Below, one piece after another: positions 1 through 10,394 of a stretch of 64,000 nucleotides of DNA (its first letter is position 1; each line of letters opens with the position of its first letter). The notes under the pieces were generated by a model. The model had not been told where the DNA came from. It was given only the letters and a program-made list of their open reading frames with translations, and did no database searches. This stretch comes from Ephydatia muelleri (lineage: Eukaryota; Porifera; Demospongiae; Spongillida; Spongillidae), in the NCBI GenBank assembly GCA_013339895.1, contig JABACO010000018.1, positions 2,205,483 through 2,269,482 on the forward strand, written 5' to 3'. Made by a program: the position numbers and the translations under genes.

Positions 1-48
1 CCCGATGGTCCTCCACCACTTCCTATCTGGGAAGTTACTACAAATCAC

Positions 49-144
49 CTGAGAGCATTTCGCCCTCCATTGGTAGTAGAAGCTGGTACGCACATCCTCC
101 AGCCTCTCCTGATGAAAAACCAATTTAAAGAAATAAATCAAACA

Positions 145-204
<60 letters not shown>

Positions 205-226
205 AACACACACAACACACACACAC

Positions 227-277
<51 letters not shown>

Positions 278-284
278 CACACAC

Positions 285-320
<36 letters not shown>

Positions 321-2156
321 ACACAGCAAGCACAAACCTCCAGCTGAGTCCTACTCAGGTACAGCTCAGCACATACGTCTCTACTCAGAAACACATTGCC
401 TTTGAGCAGGCAACAATCGGGAAGGACCACCCTCGGGGCACACACAGCCACACCCCTCCGCACAGCCTCCCTCAACTCTCCCACTACGGTGGGACCGTCC
501 ACAAACAAAATCTGCCCCAACGTCCTGAGGTTGAGGGCAGCCAGCCCTTGCTGCAGCCCCATGGAGAGGAAGATGCTCTCCACTTGTACAGAGACCAGCA
601 GAGCCAGTCCCAAAGGGCGGCTGAGACTGAGGGTGTTGAGGTGGTGGGCTAGGCTTGGAGGAGCGACTAACGATGGGGAGGGGCCTTTGGGTGCTGCAAG
701 GCTAGAGAGGTAGGCAAGCAACGGCGGCACGACGTGCGATAGGAATAGTTTGGAGGGTTGGGTGATGATGCCGTTGGACTTGTAGATGCTGGAGTTGGTG
801 GGGTAGGAGGCAGCCAACATCTGTAGCATGCCTGCAGGTTCAAAACAAAAAAGGAGTGGGAAGATGATCCTCATGGTCCCAAGCCTATCTCTCCCACATG
901 GTTGCTCTACCTATGTCCCACTCCACTAGGGCAGCACGCTGTTCCAACATTGCTGCAGCGTGCCACAGTGACTCAACAACTGCTACGTGGTAACTCAAAC
1001 CTGGAGTGGGGGAAAGGAGGGTCCGCTAACAGTATTACAATTGGTGTGTGTGGTCTGGTGTGGTGTGTGCTGGTGTGGTGTGTGCTGGTGTGGTGTGCTG
1101 GTGTGGTGTGTGCTGGTGGTGTGTGCTGGTGTGGTGTGTGCTGGTGTGGTGTGTGCTGGTGTGGTGTGGTGTGTGCTGGTGTGGTGTGCTGGTGTGGTGT
1201 GTGCTGGTGTGGTGTGTGCTGGTGTGGTGTGTGCTGGTGTGTTGTGTATTAGTGTGGTGTTGTGTACTGGTGTATGTGCTGGTGTGTTATTGTGTGCTGG
1301 GGGAGGGGGGAGAGAGAGAGAGCAACGTGCCTTCTGTTTTCGAAATCACTCTCAACTTCTCTGCCAAGTCCGTCAGGTCTGTGCGGTGCTGGAGCTTAGT
1401 CACCAGGCAGCTAGACACCCGCCCCCACAACGCGTTAACCACGTCATGAGCAGCTACCCGGAGAGCTTCGCACTGGGCTCCGGGGATAAGGCAGTCGTAC
1501 CAAGTTGGCGTCTGCTCTTTAGCGATTAAAAACATCTCGTCCGAAACGTAACTCGTCGACGGCGCGCGCGGGAAAAAGGAGGTATACGTGGCTAGTATGC
1601 CGAGGAACGCGCGCACAAAGCCCAATTCGAAGCGGGCCTCCCGCAAAGCAACGTCGGCACGTAACGAGGAGGAGCAGAGCTGTCTGGAAATCCTTCTGGA
1701 GTGGGTCTCGACCACCACGGTGGCAAAATCCGCCACGGTAAGGCGCGCCACTCTCCCGCCAAAGGCTTTCGCTACGTCGCTGTTGAACTGATCGGCAGCT
1801 ACACAAATGGCTTTGCACGCACCGAACGCATATTCCACGTCTTCCAGCAGCTCAAGAGAAGTGCACAGCAGTTCGAACTGGGTAAGCATGATCTGTCGTA
1901 ACAGTCTTGAAGTGTACAGTTCATCCGTACGGCAGTCGTTCCGCATAAGTGCATTATGGAGTATAAAATTTGTTCGTCTTTGCTCTCTTTGGGATTGGCG
2001 CTCGGTAATGGCCGATTTGGCGAGTTCATCCAGGGGGATATCGCGAATGGTCTCCTCATACTTGCAAGGCAAGGAAGCGTGCAGGGTGTGATGTAGCTTC
2101 CTCAGATGAGTTGCGAAAAGAGGCGCCACAGCTGCGTTTATTACGTGGTGGTTCAT
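49..2156 (-). CDS. Unrecognised multi-exon gene, 3' part beyond left edge
   Basis: Three exons can be joined in one frame on the minus strand: 1350-2156 (269 codons, starting at an ATG), 338-829 (164 codons) and 49-108 (20 codons). The introns keep phase 0; acceptors near 830 and 109 follow pyrimidine tracts, and donors GTTTGT (337) and GTGATT (48) are acceptable, while the donor at 1349 is weak. The product is helical and leucine-rich. A conserved-looking stretch begins MLAASYPTNSSIYKSNG at the start of exon 2, and no membrane segments or catalytic motifs are obvious. Intron 1 holds a TGGTGTGTGC-type minisatellite and intron 2 a CA array. I do not recognise the family; a CCDC142-like protein was considered but cannot be supported from memory. 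The ATG lies 111 bp from the divergent gene at 2268, so the two may share a promoter. The C-terminus lies outside the window. Confidence 0.6.
148..317. repeat. (CA)n microsatellite, interrupted
   Basis: About 170 bp of CA dinucleotides with several CAACAC interruptions, inside an intron of the minus-strand gene. The apparent poly-His-Thr and poly-Cys-Val reading frames across it are artefacts. Confidence 0.95.
1053..1300. repeat. TGGTGTGTGC minisatellite
   Basis: About 250 bp of imperfect 10-15 bp units of the TGGTGTGTGCTGGTG type, lying in intron 1 of the minus-strand gene and ending in a GA run at 1311-1322. Confidence 0.9.
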
Positions 2157-2267
2157 GGGAAAGCCTCATGATTGTTTTTCTGCAACTAGGCAACGACTGT
2201 AGTAGATAAATAACGTTTCATGATACATAATTAATACCAAATACTTCTGATTAACGCGCACCCCGAA
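2157..2267. promoter_or_regulatory. Putative bidirectional promoter (head-to-head ATGs)
   Basis: Only 111 bp separate the ATG of the minus-strand gene (2156) from the ATG of the plus-strand TIN2-like gene (2268). The interval is AT-rich. I see no clear TATA box or recognisable activator site, so the promoter role is inferred from geometry alone. Confidence 0.4.
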
Positions 2268-2452
2268 ATGGCTGACGATACTACAAACAGTGAATTCCGT
2301 CGCTTTACTAGCTCCATGATACTTGAATATGCATGCCGAACAGACATGTGGGACCTCATCTGCTGTGAGGCTTACCAAGAGGTTGTGGTGAGCTCACCAT
2401 GTAACGGCACGCACGCACCACAACACACACACACACGCACACACACACACAC

Positions 2453-2532
<80 letters not shown>

Positions 2533-3984
2533 CTCTACTCATGCAGGGTTTGCAGCAGTTTGACGTGCACCCTGTGCTGCTAGCCTCCGCCACTCTCGTG
2601 TCCATAATCAAAAAGAATGAACTGGACCGGCTCACCGACGCGGTTACCATGCTGGAGTATATCCACTCGCAGCTACCCGAAGTCATGCCAAGAGCCTTTA
2701 GTGCTCTGCTGGTGGACATCAAGGTCAAGGTGAGGGGAAGGTGACTGAGTAGGCCTCTTTTTATATATTTTCAAAACAGGGAGGAAGGTTATATCATTTT
2801 GTGTCTTTCTGTTGCAGGCAGTTCTGGTTCAGTTGCTAAGCAACCCTAGTACTCACAACCGACAGGTTTATAACCAGCTGGTCCGGTACATGGGTTGCAA
2901 GGACTGTGAGGTGCGGTAAAATAAGTCCTTCTCTCTGTCCATTTTGGGATGCCTGCAGTCCTTGAACAGGTCGAGCATGCAGCAGCGCACGTGGACGCTT
3001 ACCACATTGAGCTGCATGCCAAAGCACGAGAGAGGACGTGGCACCTGATTTCCGAAGTGGTCGGGGAGGCGGGAATGAGTCGCCGAAACCAACTACTCAG
3101 GACAGAGTTCACGTTAGACCGACAGCAGAAGCTGACGAAGGACCTCCATGAGTACCTTGATGCCGTCAGGTCCAGGTTGCCATGCCGATTGTACGAGGTA
3201 AGCAAGTCACGTGGGACCGGGGAGGATTCGGTTTGAAATGTGCTCACTTTTGCAGTTGGCTGAGACCTATGTGCAGCAGGATAGTGCCCCTCCTCCCCGG
3301 GCCAACGCTGCCAAGTTGAAAGACTTTTCGATCAGGGTTACTAAGTGTCCCCTGGACGCAGCACACTTAACTAAAGTCCCACAGGTCCCTCTGCCACCCA
3401 CGCACACTCCACCTCCACCACGCGTGGATTCTCCACAGGGCATGGACGACGGTTACGATGCGTGCGAAAGTGCGTCGCAGCCGTCTGACCTGGATGGGGA
3501 GGAGGAGGAACCAAGGGCTGCCATCCTCATCCCGGCAGAGAAGATATTGTCACAGAACCAAAGAGGACCGGAGGCCAAGAAACAGACACCCACAGGCAGG
3601 CTAGGGGAGGCTACTGATAGCGACTGCGCATCTCCCTGTAACCGGATGGTGGTGACTTTTAGCAGTCCCGAATTCCCTGTACTAAGGAGGAGAAGTGGAA
3701 CTCCTCTTGGGAGGGTGGCCTTGAGACGGGGGCAGTCGGAGGAGGAGAGTGAGACGGAGAGCCCCATATGTGTGTTGCATGTGGCAGGCAGTCAGGAAAG
3801 TGACGTCGACCCATCGGAACCAGACATTCCGTCGACCATGGAGAACATCGCGATGGAGGTGGGACAGGCATCAAAGGAGTCGATCGTGTCAGACACTGAG
3901 AGTGGGACAACCTCTGCAGGAGAGAAAAATGCGTGTCTCCACAACATTCACACTGTACTGAACCGTCGTCTACGCAGACTATAG
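2268..3984 (+). CDS. TIN2-like (shelterin) protein, tentative
   Basis: Five exons with phase-0 introns give a 450-residue product: 2268-2387, 2547-2729, 2818-2910, 2970-3197 and 3256-3984. All introns are GT-AG; intron 1 carries a CA array directly before its acceptor. Residues about 1-215 are all-helical. Residues about 75-105 (PRAFSALLVDIKVKAVLVQLL) and about 185-200 (LTKDLHEYLDAVRSRLP) resemble, from memory, the helical TRFH-like domain of TIN2 (TINF2), which bridges TRF1, TRF2 and TPP1 at telomeres. The C-terminal 240 residues are Ser/Pro/Glu-rich and look disordered. The length matches human TIN2 (451). I see no strict FxLxP TRF-binding motif, although a stretch at about residues 350-365 (EFPVLRRRSGTPLG) is faintly similar. 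Gene structure is well supported; the family assignment is weak, and another TRFH-fold or unrelated helical protein is possible. Confidence 0.6.
2422..2531. repeat. (CA)n microsatellite
   Basis: About 110 bp of CA repeats in intron 1 of the TIN2-like gene, running almost into the splice acceptor at 2545-2546. Confidence 0.95.
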
Positions 3985-4218
3985 CTTTCTCTCTGGATGC
4001 AAATTCAGTTATTCACCTTTACATTGTTGCATTCACCTGAGTATAAGCTCAAGCTTTTGTCAATAGAACTATTCCTAATTACTCTCCATTAAAACCCTCT
4101 TCTCTTTTCAACAATAATATATATGCAGTTTTCTATAGCACTGAATAACGGAAAATCACAAAATACATATAAGACTGTTGACCGTTTCCTCTCCACATGC
4201 CCCAATTTTTTTTCAAGT

Positions 4219-6073
4219 TTAGAAAATTGGGATGTAGTTGTCTATCTTGGATCGGTGTCGCTGTGCAATGCACTCTGCTATCCACACAATGTTTCGGCTC
4301 TCCTGCTCCTTCAGGCGGATATAGGAGTAGAAAATTCCAAAGTGGAACTGCTGCACGAAGGAGAGCATGTTGATCTGCACCTGCGAGAAGAGGACATGCA
4401 CAGAAGTCAACGGGTTGATGAGAATGAAGGTTCGCATTTGTCATACCTCCCTCTCAAAAAACCTGTCCTCCAGTGTCTTCTCCCCGGGGTTATTCCCTGC
4501 CCCGGCAAAGATGCTGGCATATTCCTGGGAGGAAAGGGAAGTGAAGGAGAATAATTATTAGGCTGGTACATTCACCAGGTAGAGGTTGGGGTGAGGTAGT
4601 GAGTGTACCTGTGTGTGAGTGCGTGTGTGTGTGTGTTATGTGGTGTACCTTCGTGTATGTGGTACTTTTGTGTGTGTGTGTGTGTGTAGGTTTGTGTACG
4701 TTGTGTGTGTACGTTGTGTGTGTATGTGTGTGTATATTTGTGTGTGTGTGTGTGTGATGTTCACTTTGGTGGGGAGAAAACTCACAGGGTAGGTCTCGGC
4801 CACCTGTCTGACTTGCTCGTAGTCCTCACACTTGGCCAACTGATGGAGACCATAGGGGTAGAGCTTCCCGCAGGAAGGGTACAGCTTCTCCCTGTCATCG
4901 GCAGTCAGCTCCGTTCCAAAGGAGTTGATAGTTATGATGAAGGCCCGGCGATCAGCTTCAAACTGCACAACACATCCAAGTCAGAATTTCAGAAGGGAAG
5001 GGAGAAAGATGCAGCTGAAGTGACTTTGTGACTACAGAACCAAGGTTGCCATACCGCTAGAATGGTTCCCATGACATCGGCAGTGGCTCCACCAATGTTC
5101 TGGCAAAATTGATAGAAGTCTTCGATATATGCCTATAGAAAAACAGTGTGACAAAACAGCATCAACCTCTAACCCTTACCTTGTACAAACTGTTCCTGAT
5201 GATCTCGATGTTGACTTCGTCTAGGTCAGTCTGTGTGATGCAGCTCTTGAAGTAGTTGGCTGGGGTAGGGGAGGAAGAGGAGGTAAAGAGCAGTCAAGCA
5301 GCAACAGCAAAAGAAAGAGGAGCAAGATAGAGGAAAGTGAATAGAAGGCTGACAATACAGGTGGGACTGCCATACCCAAGGGGGTGTCTACCAACACGGC
5401 ATTATAAAGGTCCGCTGGAGTTGAGGCGATGTTGACAGACTCCATTTCAGCAAAGCTACCCAGCGGATGGCACTTGTTTCTGAGCTCCGCTATTTGCCTC
5501 TGACGCAGCGTGCCGGTAATGAGAAGAATGATGTTGTCGATCATGTAGCTGTACCTGTCGAACAAAGAAGTCCAGTTGACGACATGGTTTTGATTGAACA
5601 CGGCGTGTCTCTCTTTCTTTGCGTCAACAGAGGCGCCGTTTCGAGTACTATACGCAACCCCACACCCCTTTGCAATAGAAAATGGAAACACTCACGTTAT
5701 GTAGTCCAGAAATGTGCTCAAGGGTTCGACAGCATGATTCCGAAAATGGCGGAACTCTACAACCAGCCTGCTTCTCAGTTTCTCGTCAATCACAGACACA
5801 GCAATCGGCGAAGGTTCGTTCTGAAGGAAGTTCCCGTAGTCAGTCGCCTGCAGCTGAAGCTTTAGGTCTAAGAGAGAGGGAGAGAGATGAGGGAGTCGTT
5901 ATGATAATAGTAAGTACCGCCCATCACGACCGTAAGTGTCAATTACCGTCGATAGTTTCGCATTGGACCAAGTTCAGATACTCAGTCCTGTTCAGAATTC
6001 CTGACCTAAAGCCACGGAGCAGACCTTCCAGGTAGCCGTTGTCGACGTTAAACCCGTACTCGGCTAACGACAT
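4219..6073 (-). CDS. ATP6V0D1: V-type H+-ATPase V0 subunit d
   Basis: Eight exons on the minus strand: 5947-6073, 5696-5867, 5376-5554, 5180-5259, 5055-5132, 4786-4962, 4447-4524 and 4219-4380. They encode 350 residues (human ATP6V0D1 has 351) with every phase consistent and no frameshift. Recognisable blocks are YFNVDN-like [10 protein letters not shown] near the N-terminus, [61 protein letters not shown] and the C-terminal [15 protein letters not shown]...DNYIPIF. Subunit d caps the membrane c-ring and couples it to the central stalk of the proton pump of lysosomes, endosomes and the plasma membrane. The start is the ATG at 6073, where the conserved N-terminus begins. The gene is convergent with the TIN2-like gene (stops 234 bp apart). 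Intron 6 holds a TG array. Identification is secure; d1 against d2 cannot be separated outside vertebrates. Confidence 0.97.
4617..4755. repeat. (TG)n microsatellite, imperfect
   Basis: Imperfect TG/TGTA repeats inside the 261-bp intron between exons 6 and 7 of the V-ATPase d gene. Confidence 0.9.
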
Positions 6074-6139
6074 CTTTGCTTTGAGTGCTTTTTCACTAAC
6101 CAGTCATATGACACAATGAAATGTCACATCCTGTATTGA

Positions 6140-6170
6140 CCGGAAGCGTGGCGCCGCCATTTCTCACGTG
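6140..6170 (-). promoter_or_regulatory. V-ATPase d proximal promoter motifs (ETS, YY1-like, E-box)
   Basis: Within 67-97 bp upstream of the V-ATPase d ATG lie CCGGAAG (6140-6146, ETS-type), GCCGCCATTT (6153-6162, YY1-like) and CACGTG (6165-6170, E-box). This is the usual arrangement of TATA-less housekeeping promoters. In vertebrates many V-ATPase genes are controlled by TFEB/MITF through CACGTG (CLEAR) sites; carrying that over to this organism is inference. Confidence 0.45.
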
Positions 6171-6252
6171 CATCGATACAATTTATTCGTCTCGGCCCCA
6201 GACCCAGTTCGAAGAGCGGATGGGCAGCTTAGCGGTGATGTAATCCATCCGC

Positions 6253-7596
6253 CAGGGGCGGCGGAAGAGGGGGGGCAAGGGGGGCAGTTGCCCCCCCCAA
6301 ATATGATGTTGGGGGGGGGGGGGGTAGAGCCCCCCCAAATTGTACTACTCCTTAATTAAAAATAAGCGCTAGCGCTTGCGGCGTGCGCGTGGTTCAAGAT
6401 GTGTTCACTCCCATTACGTACGTGTCAAATTACACATTTACAAGAATTAATTTTGTGTCCAACACGATGGACTGTAAGGGCAGAGGCTATTGATGCAGTA
6501 ATCAAGCAGTACACCATCATAATTGAAACACTAGATGAAGTACATTCTACCACAAAGGACGAGTACGGGCTGAAGGCAGGTGGAATTGTAACAGCGCTGG
6601 AAAAGTTTGACATGTTTTTGGTCTACAACTTGGCCATCTCCTCTTTGGAGCTGCGGAGAATACATCTATAGTACTGCAGAGAAAAGATATCTCTGTTCAG
6701 GAGGCATTTTCTGTCACAAGGTCATTTTATCAACGACCAAGGCAAGACGATGCTTTCAACAAATTCTATGAATCAGTTGTGAAAAATGCTCAAGCTCTGC
6801 AAATAGGAGAGCCCATGCTGCCCAGGTACAGAAGGGCTCCGCTTCGATATGACGATGGATCTCCCCAATATACCTTTAGTGATCCTCGATCCTTTTACCG
6901 TCAGAAATATTTTGAATCCTGTGACCTTTTAGTTCAAGAATTAAACGATCGGTTTTTTCAACGCGATGTTAAACCAATCATTACCTTGGAGTCACTGTTA
7001 ATGAAGTCTGCCAATGGAGATAGTAGAGAAGATAGGAACTTTCAGATATGAAAGAATCCATTTTTAGCACCGACGTTTGTATGGATAAGCTTGAGAACCA
7101 GTTAAGAATTGTAGTAGATGTGATTCGTGTGGAACTACCCGAAGTTAAGAAAGTTACCAGCATTAGAACCATTTGCGATGCCATGGCACAGCATGTGAAC
7201 AAGGATCTTTTATCTGAGGTGCATTTGCTACTTCGACTGTACCTCACATTCCCCATAACATCAAGCACCTCAGAAAGGAGTTTTTCAGCACTAAGACGAC
7301 TTTTTACTTATCTTAGATCGAGCATGAGTGAGAATAGATTGAACCAATGTTTCTTGTTGCATGTTCACAAAGAGCTGACAGAAACCCTGAATGTGGAAGA
7401 GATAGCGCGAGAGTTCATTGCAACAAACGATGAACGAATGAGATACGTTGGCAAATTTTGAATAACTTGCAAGTGTACTTGATATGACAGTAATGTATGT
7501 GTACATGTATGTGTTTAATTAAAACTATAATGAATATCATTAACCGATATCGCCAGCCCCCCCCCCCCCATTTAAAATTAGCTTCCGCCGCCCCTG
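6253..7596 (+). mobile_element. Deleted hAT-type DNA transposon
   Basis: Perfect 15-bp terminal inverted repeats, CAGGGGCGGCGGAAG (6253-6267) and its complement (7582-7596), bound a 1.34-kb element. Long G and C runs follow each terminus. The same 5 bp, TCCGC, flank both ends (6248-6252 and 7597-7601). Canonical hAT duplications are 8 bp, so a 5-bp duplication would mark a different hAT group. The element carries only the C-terminal half of a transposase and is non-autonomous. Confidence 0.85.
6447..7461 (+). pseudogene. hAT transposase C-terminal half (ZMYM/dimerisation type)
   Basis: Three frames read successively as one transposase: CPTRWTVRAEAIDAVIKQY...GLKAGGIVTALEKFD (6459-6660), then VQEAFSVTRSFYQRPRQDD...RSFYRQKYFESCDLLVQEL (6690-7050), then ELPEVKKVTS...YLTFPITSSTSERSFSALRRL (7051-7461). 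The last block is the hAT C-terminal dimerisation domain (Dimer_Tnp_hAT), with its SSTSERSFSALRR signature. The N-terminal zinc finger and first catalytic residues are missing, and frameshifts plus a stop at about 7050 break the frame. It would be dead unless mobilised in trans. Confidence 0.85.
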
Positions 7597-7640
7597 TCCG
7601 CTGCTGCGAACCTGGGTCTGAGATCGAATTTATTACAAAC

Positions 7641-8518
7641 CATTTGTACTTACCTATTATTGAAGCTGCAGTAGAGAGTACCACCTTCATTTCAGTATTC
7701 GATTAGACAGTGCGTAATGCGTCTGTAAGCTACACATAGCCGACTGCTACTTTTTACCCAAATTCAGCGGCTAACTAACTTTGTAGTACCTTCTTGCGCC
7801 AGCACAAAAACTCCGAATTCCACTTACAATCCACAGTACAAATAATACAGTATGGGTACATCAGTGTAAAGTGACTCGGAATTGCAGTAAGATGAATAAT
7901 GTAATTAAACCACGCGATTTGCAATGGGTGTGGCTCCATCAGACCTCAGAGATTCTCAGTTTCCCAGATTAGACCTCGGAGGACATTTCAACTCATCAGC
8001 ACGCTTTTACAAATTCATTGCACATCCGGGCTCCAACATGCTACATAATTGCACATTGATCAGTCACCATTGTACATATACTCGCTGCAATTCATTTAAC
8101 TTTACATGTGCCCATATATTGTAAATTTCAATGTATGAACCGAAGCAGTAGGCCTATCTAGAGAGCTCTGATCGAGTGCAAGAAGGGTTAATTGTACACC
8201 TGTAATAATGTGGCCAGAAATTGACTTTGTCTTATGCAGATCCATATAGGGCAAAGGCTGGTTGGAAACTTGGAGGAGCCCTTTTCATTGAACCCGAAAG
8301 TATTTATGGACAATTTAGGAACTTTTATGATTATGCTATACCTTCCAGGAGAAATAACCTCACGTGGAATATTTATTCCGGCACGCCTCTCCATTTGACC
8401 ATCTTATTTGAGATAACCAGCTTCTAAAAGCTAGAGGAAACCTGCACGCATTCTTTCCCACCGCCCATGTTGAACAGTCCTGTACCGGTTCTGTTTTTGC
8501 ACATCTTTCCTGTCAGTG
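7641..8518. other. No gene recognised
   Basis: AT-rich sequence with only short chance reading frames. I see no recognisable protein, RNA gene or terminal repeat. Confidence 0.6.
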
Positions 8519-8662
8519 ATGGAGATAACCAACGCACTCAACGTGAGTGAACAAGCGGCAAATATACGTCTGACTGACTAATTTACAAACCTGATAGGAT
8601 CTTTACGCCCGTATTGCTCGTGCAGTTACTGGTTGGACTGATCTCAAATCTTCTAAGATCCA
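8519..8662 (+). pseudogene. GPCR N-terminal fragment (relic)
   Basis: Plus-strand sequence reads MEITNALNVSEQAAN, then a stop, then IFTPVLLVQLLVGLISNLL in frame. This matches the N-terminus and first membrane segment of the receptor genes at 19759-20850 and 33589-34683. The rest of the receptor is absent. It is an isolated, opposite-strand scrap of the same family. Confidence 0.75.
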
Positions 8663-9239
8663 TACACAGCAGCGGATGGATTAATTCAAGCTACTGAGAT
8701 GATCAATTCGTTGCAATTGGCATTTCGATACGAATTTTGCGTGACTGTCACGTGCTACTAGGGTTATTCTGGATTGCAATACGAGAAAGTGAACGTGAGA
8801 GAAAATTTGATTCTGTAATTTCCTTAGTTTGAGATGACCTTCTTGGTAAGGCATGTAAAATTCTCTTTTTTAGTGAACTGACTCCTAACACCAGTGAAAC
8901 TTGGAATCTATTGCAGGTGCCTGCTGTCTGTGATTCTGAAGCTACTGCAGCCAGCCTTTCGCTCCAGTATGGCAATCTTTTCATTCAATACCTTCTGGTT
9001 GCATCCTCTATTCCCCTATCTCAGAATGTTATCAACACTTAATTGCTGGTAAAGCTATACTGATCAAAGTTGATTGCCCTTGATAAGGCTAAAGCAGGAG
9101 TGTTGGAGTTCAACTGATTCGCCACCAACCAAGCAAGTGCTTGTGCACTCTGTATCGAGACAAGGTTCCTTAGTGCTTAGTTCTTCTGCATGTTCCCTGT
9201 CTGTGCAATTTAGTCTTTCGTATCTATATGGAGATCTTC
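8663..9239. other. No complete gene; one coding-like stretch
   Basis: At 8925-9040 the plus strand reads PAVCDSEATAASLSLQYG, then NLFIQYLLVASSIPLS, preceded by a good splice-acceptor-like sequence (TTGCAG at 8912-8917). I do not recognise it; it may be a remnant exon. The rest shows nothing. Confidence 0.3.
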
Positions 9240-10180
9240 ACCTTTTAAAACCAATAGAGTAAAGCACTAACACATTGATCATTACGAACTGCACGACCAC
9301 ACTCTTGCAGATATGTCTCAATATCAGCAGCTGGTCCTCAGTGAATCACTTGTCTAGTATCTACACAGTCCAATCCCATACCAAAAGCTATTGTACATAT
9401 CACGACCCTTAAAGGGCTATCTATGTATAATAGAATTTTTGTTTATATATGTCTTCCTATAGTAACATGTCAACTAGTCTAAATCTAGCTAAATTTGGAG
9501 CAGCTACAGGTTCTGTGAATTCTTCCTTTAAGCAAGTGAAAAAGAAGACATAAATAGATGCACAATCTTCACATCTCTATATAACAAAAAAAAATCATGA
9601 CCCTTGCAATATTTGATCTAAGGGCATATATAGTTTAGTCACTAATGGTGCAAAAGCATTCTCAATGCTCAGGTTTGTGCTTTTACTAACCGGGTAACAC
9701 ACATGGGATTTGTCAGAAGAAGCAGAGACAATTACAAAGTCATTCAACCCAACTATATAGCAATTATTTGACTTCTATAGTAGCCAGCATAGCAGTTGAA
9801 GTCATCACCATGCATTTTAACATGACTTGAAATAATGACAGGTGCAATAAGGTTGTCCTTGTACACCGTCGTTCTAACCTTTATAAGAATCCTTTGTTGT
9901 TGAATTTCTTCACCATCAGCTTGGCTGCTAATGTAGGCTGCAGGTAGACCTCTAGAATTCAGTACAGCTATCTGTATAACGTACATGCTTGGTTAGTATA
10001 ACTATGACAAGACTAATTACCTGGTCCTTCATCAAGGAAATCAATGGTGACACAACAATTACAATGCTGCTCTCACGACGATAAAGGTGATCGAATGCAC
10101 AGGGCAATGAGCATAACCATAACACAATGATTTTTCCGCTGCCCGTCAGCTTCGAGTTGACTGGGACGAATATCAGGGTA
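9240..10180 (-). pseudogene. RecQ-like helicase pseudogene
   Basis: Minus-strand pieces in order match RecQ-family helicase motifs. LTGSGK (degenerate motif I) with FDHLYRRESSIVIVVSPLISLMKDQ (motif Ia) ends at a GT donor near 10020. VLNSRGLPAAYISSQADGEE follows at about 9879-9970. EEFTEPVAAPNLARFRLVDM lies near 9470-9540. TIAFGMGLDCVDTRQVIH then GPAADIETYLQECGRA (motifs V-VI) lie near 9290-9400. A TGA at 9338-9340 replaces the tryptophan expected after VIH, and other stretches are decayed. Splice signals between the first two pieces look intact, so this came from an intron-containing gene or element. Such RecQ-like genes are often multicopy in invertebrate genomes. Confidence 0.7.
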
Positions 10181-10394
10181 ACCCAGCCTCCCACAATCGC
10201 GCACAGACACACTGTCAAGTTCAGCAGTATCTGACATCATTGGAATTATTTCGACGTGATGTCACGCGAAAGTTGCAATTGGTGCCTCATATTTTAAAAG
10301 CAGCGAATCATGTTTCGTAGCATTATACATTATGCACGTACGTGGGGATCTGAGGGCGAGACTAGTTCCAGTTTATAATTGTGGATAGCGTGAT

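Larger units (their letters stand above)
6174..7640. mobile_element. Older inverted-repeat element split by the hAT insertion
   Basis: Sequence just outside the hAT element forms imperfect inverted repeats about 40 bp long: the left flank (6178-6219, containing CCCAGACCCAGTTCGAAG) pairs with the right flank (7597-7640, containing GCGAACCTGGGTCTGAG). The hAT therefore landed in the loop region of an older palindromic MITE. Seen directly; superfamily unknown. Confidence 0.55.

Noticed and set aside
70-405. Poly-His-Thr and poly-Cys-Val open frames across CA/TG arrays (also at 2372-2744, 19153-19478, 30186-30465, 33061-33301)
   Set aside because: Translations of dinucleotide repeats; the true exons end at splice sites beside them.
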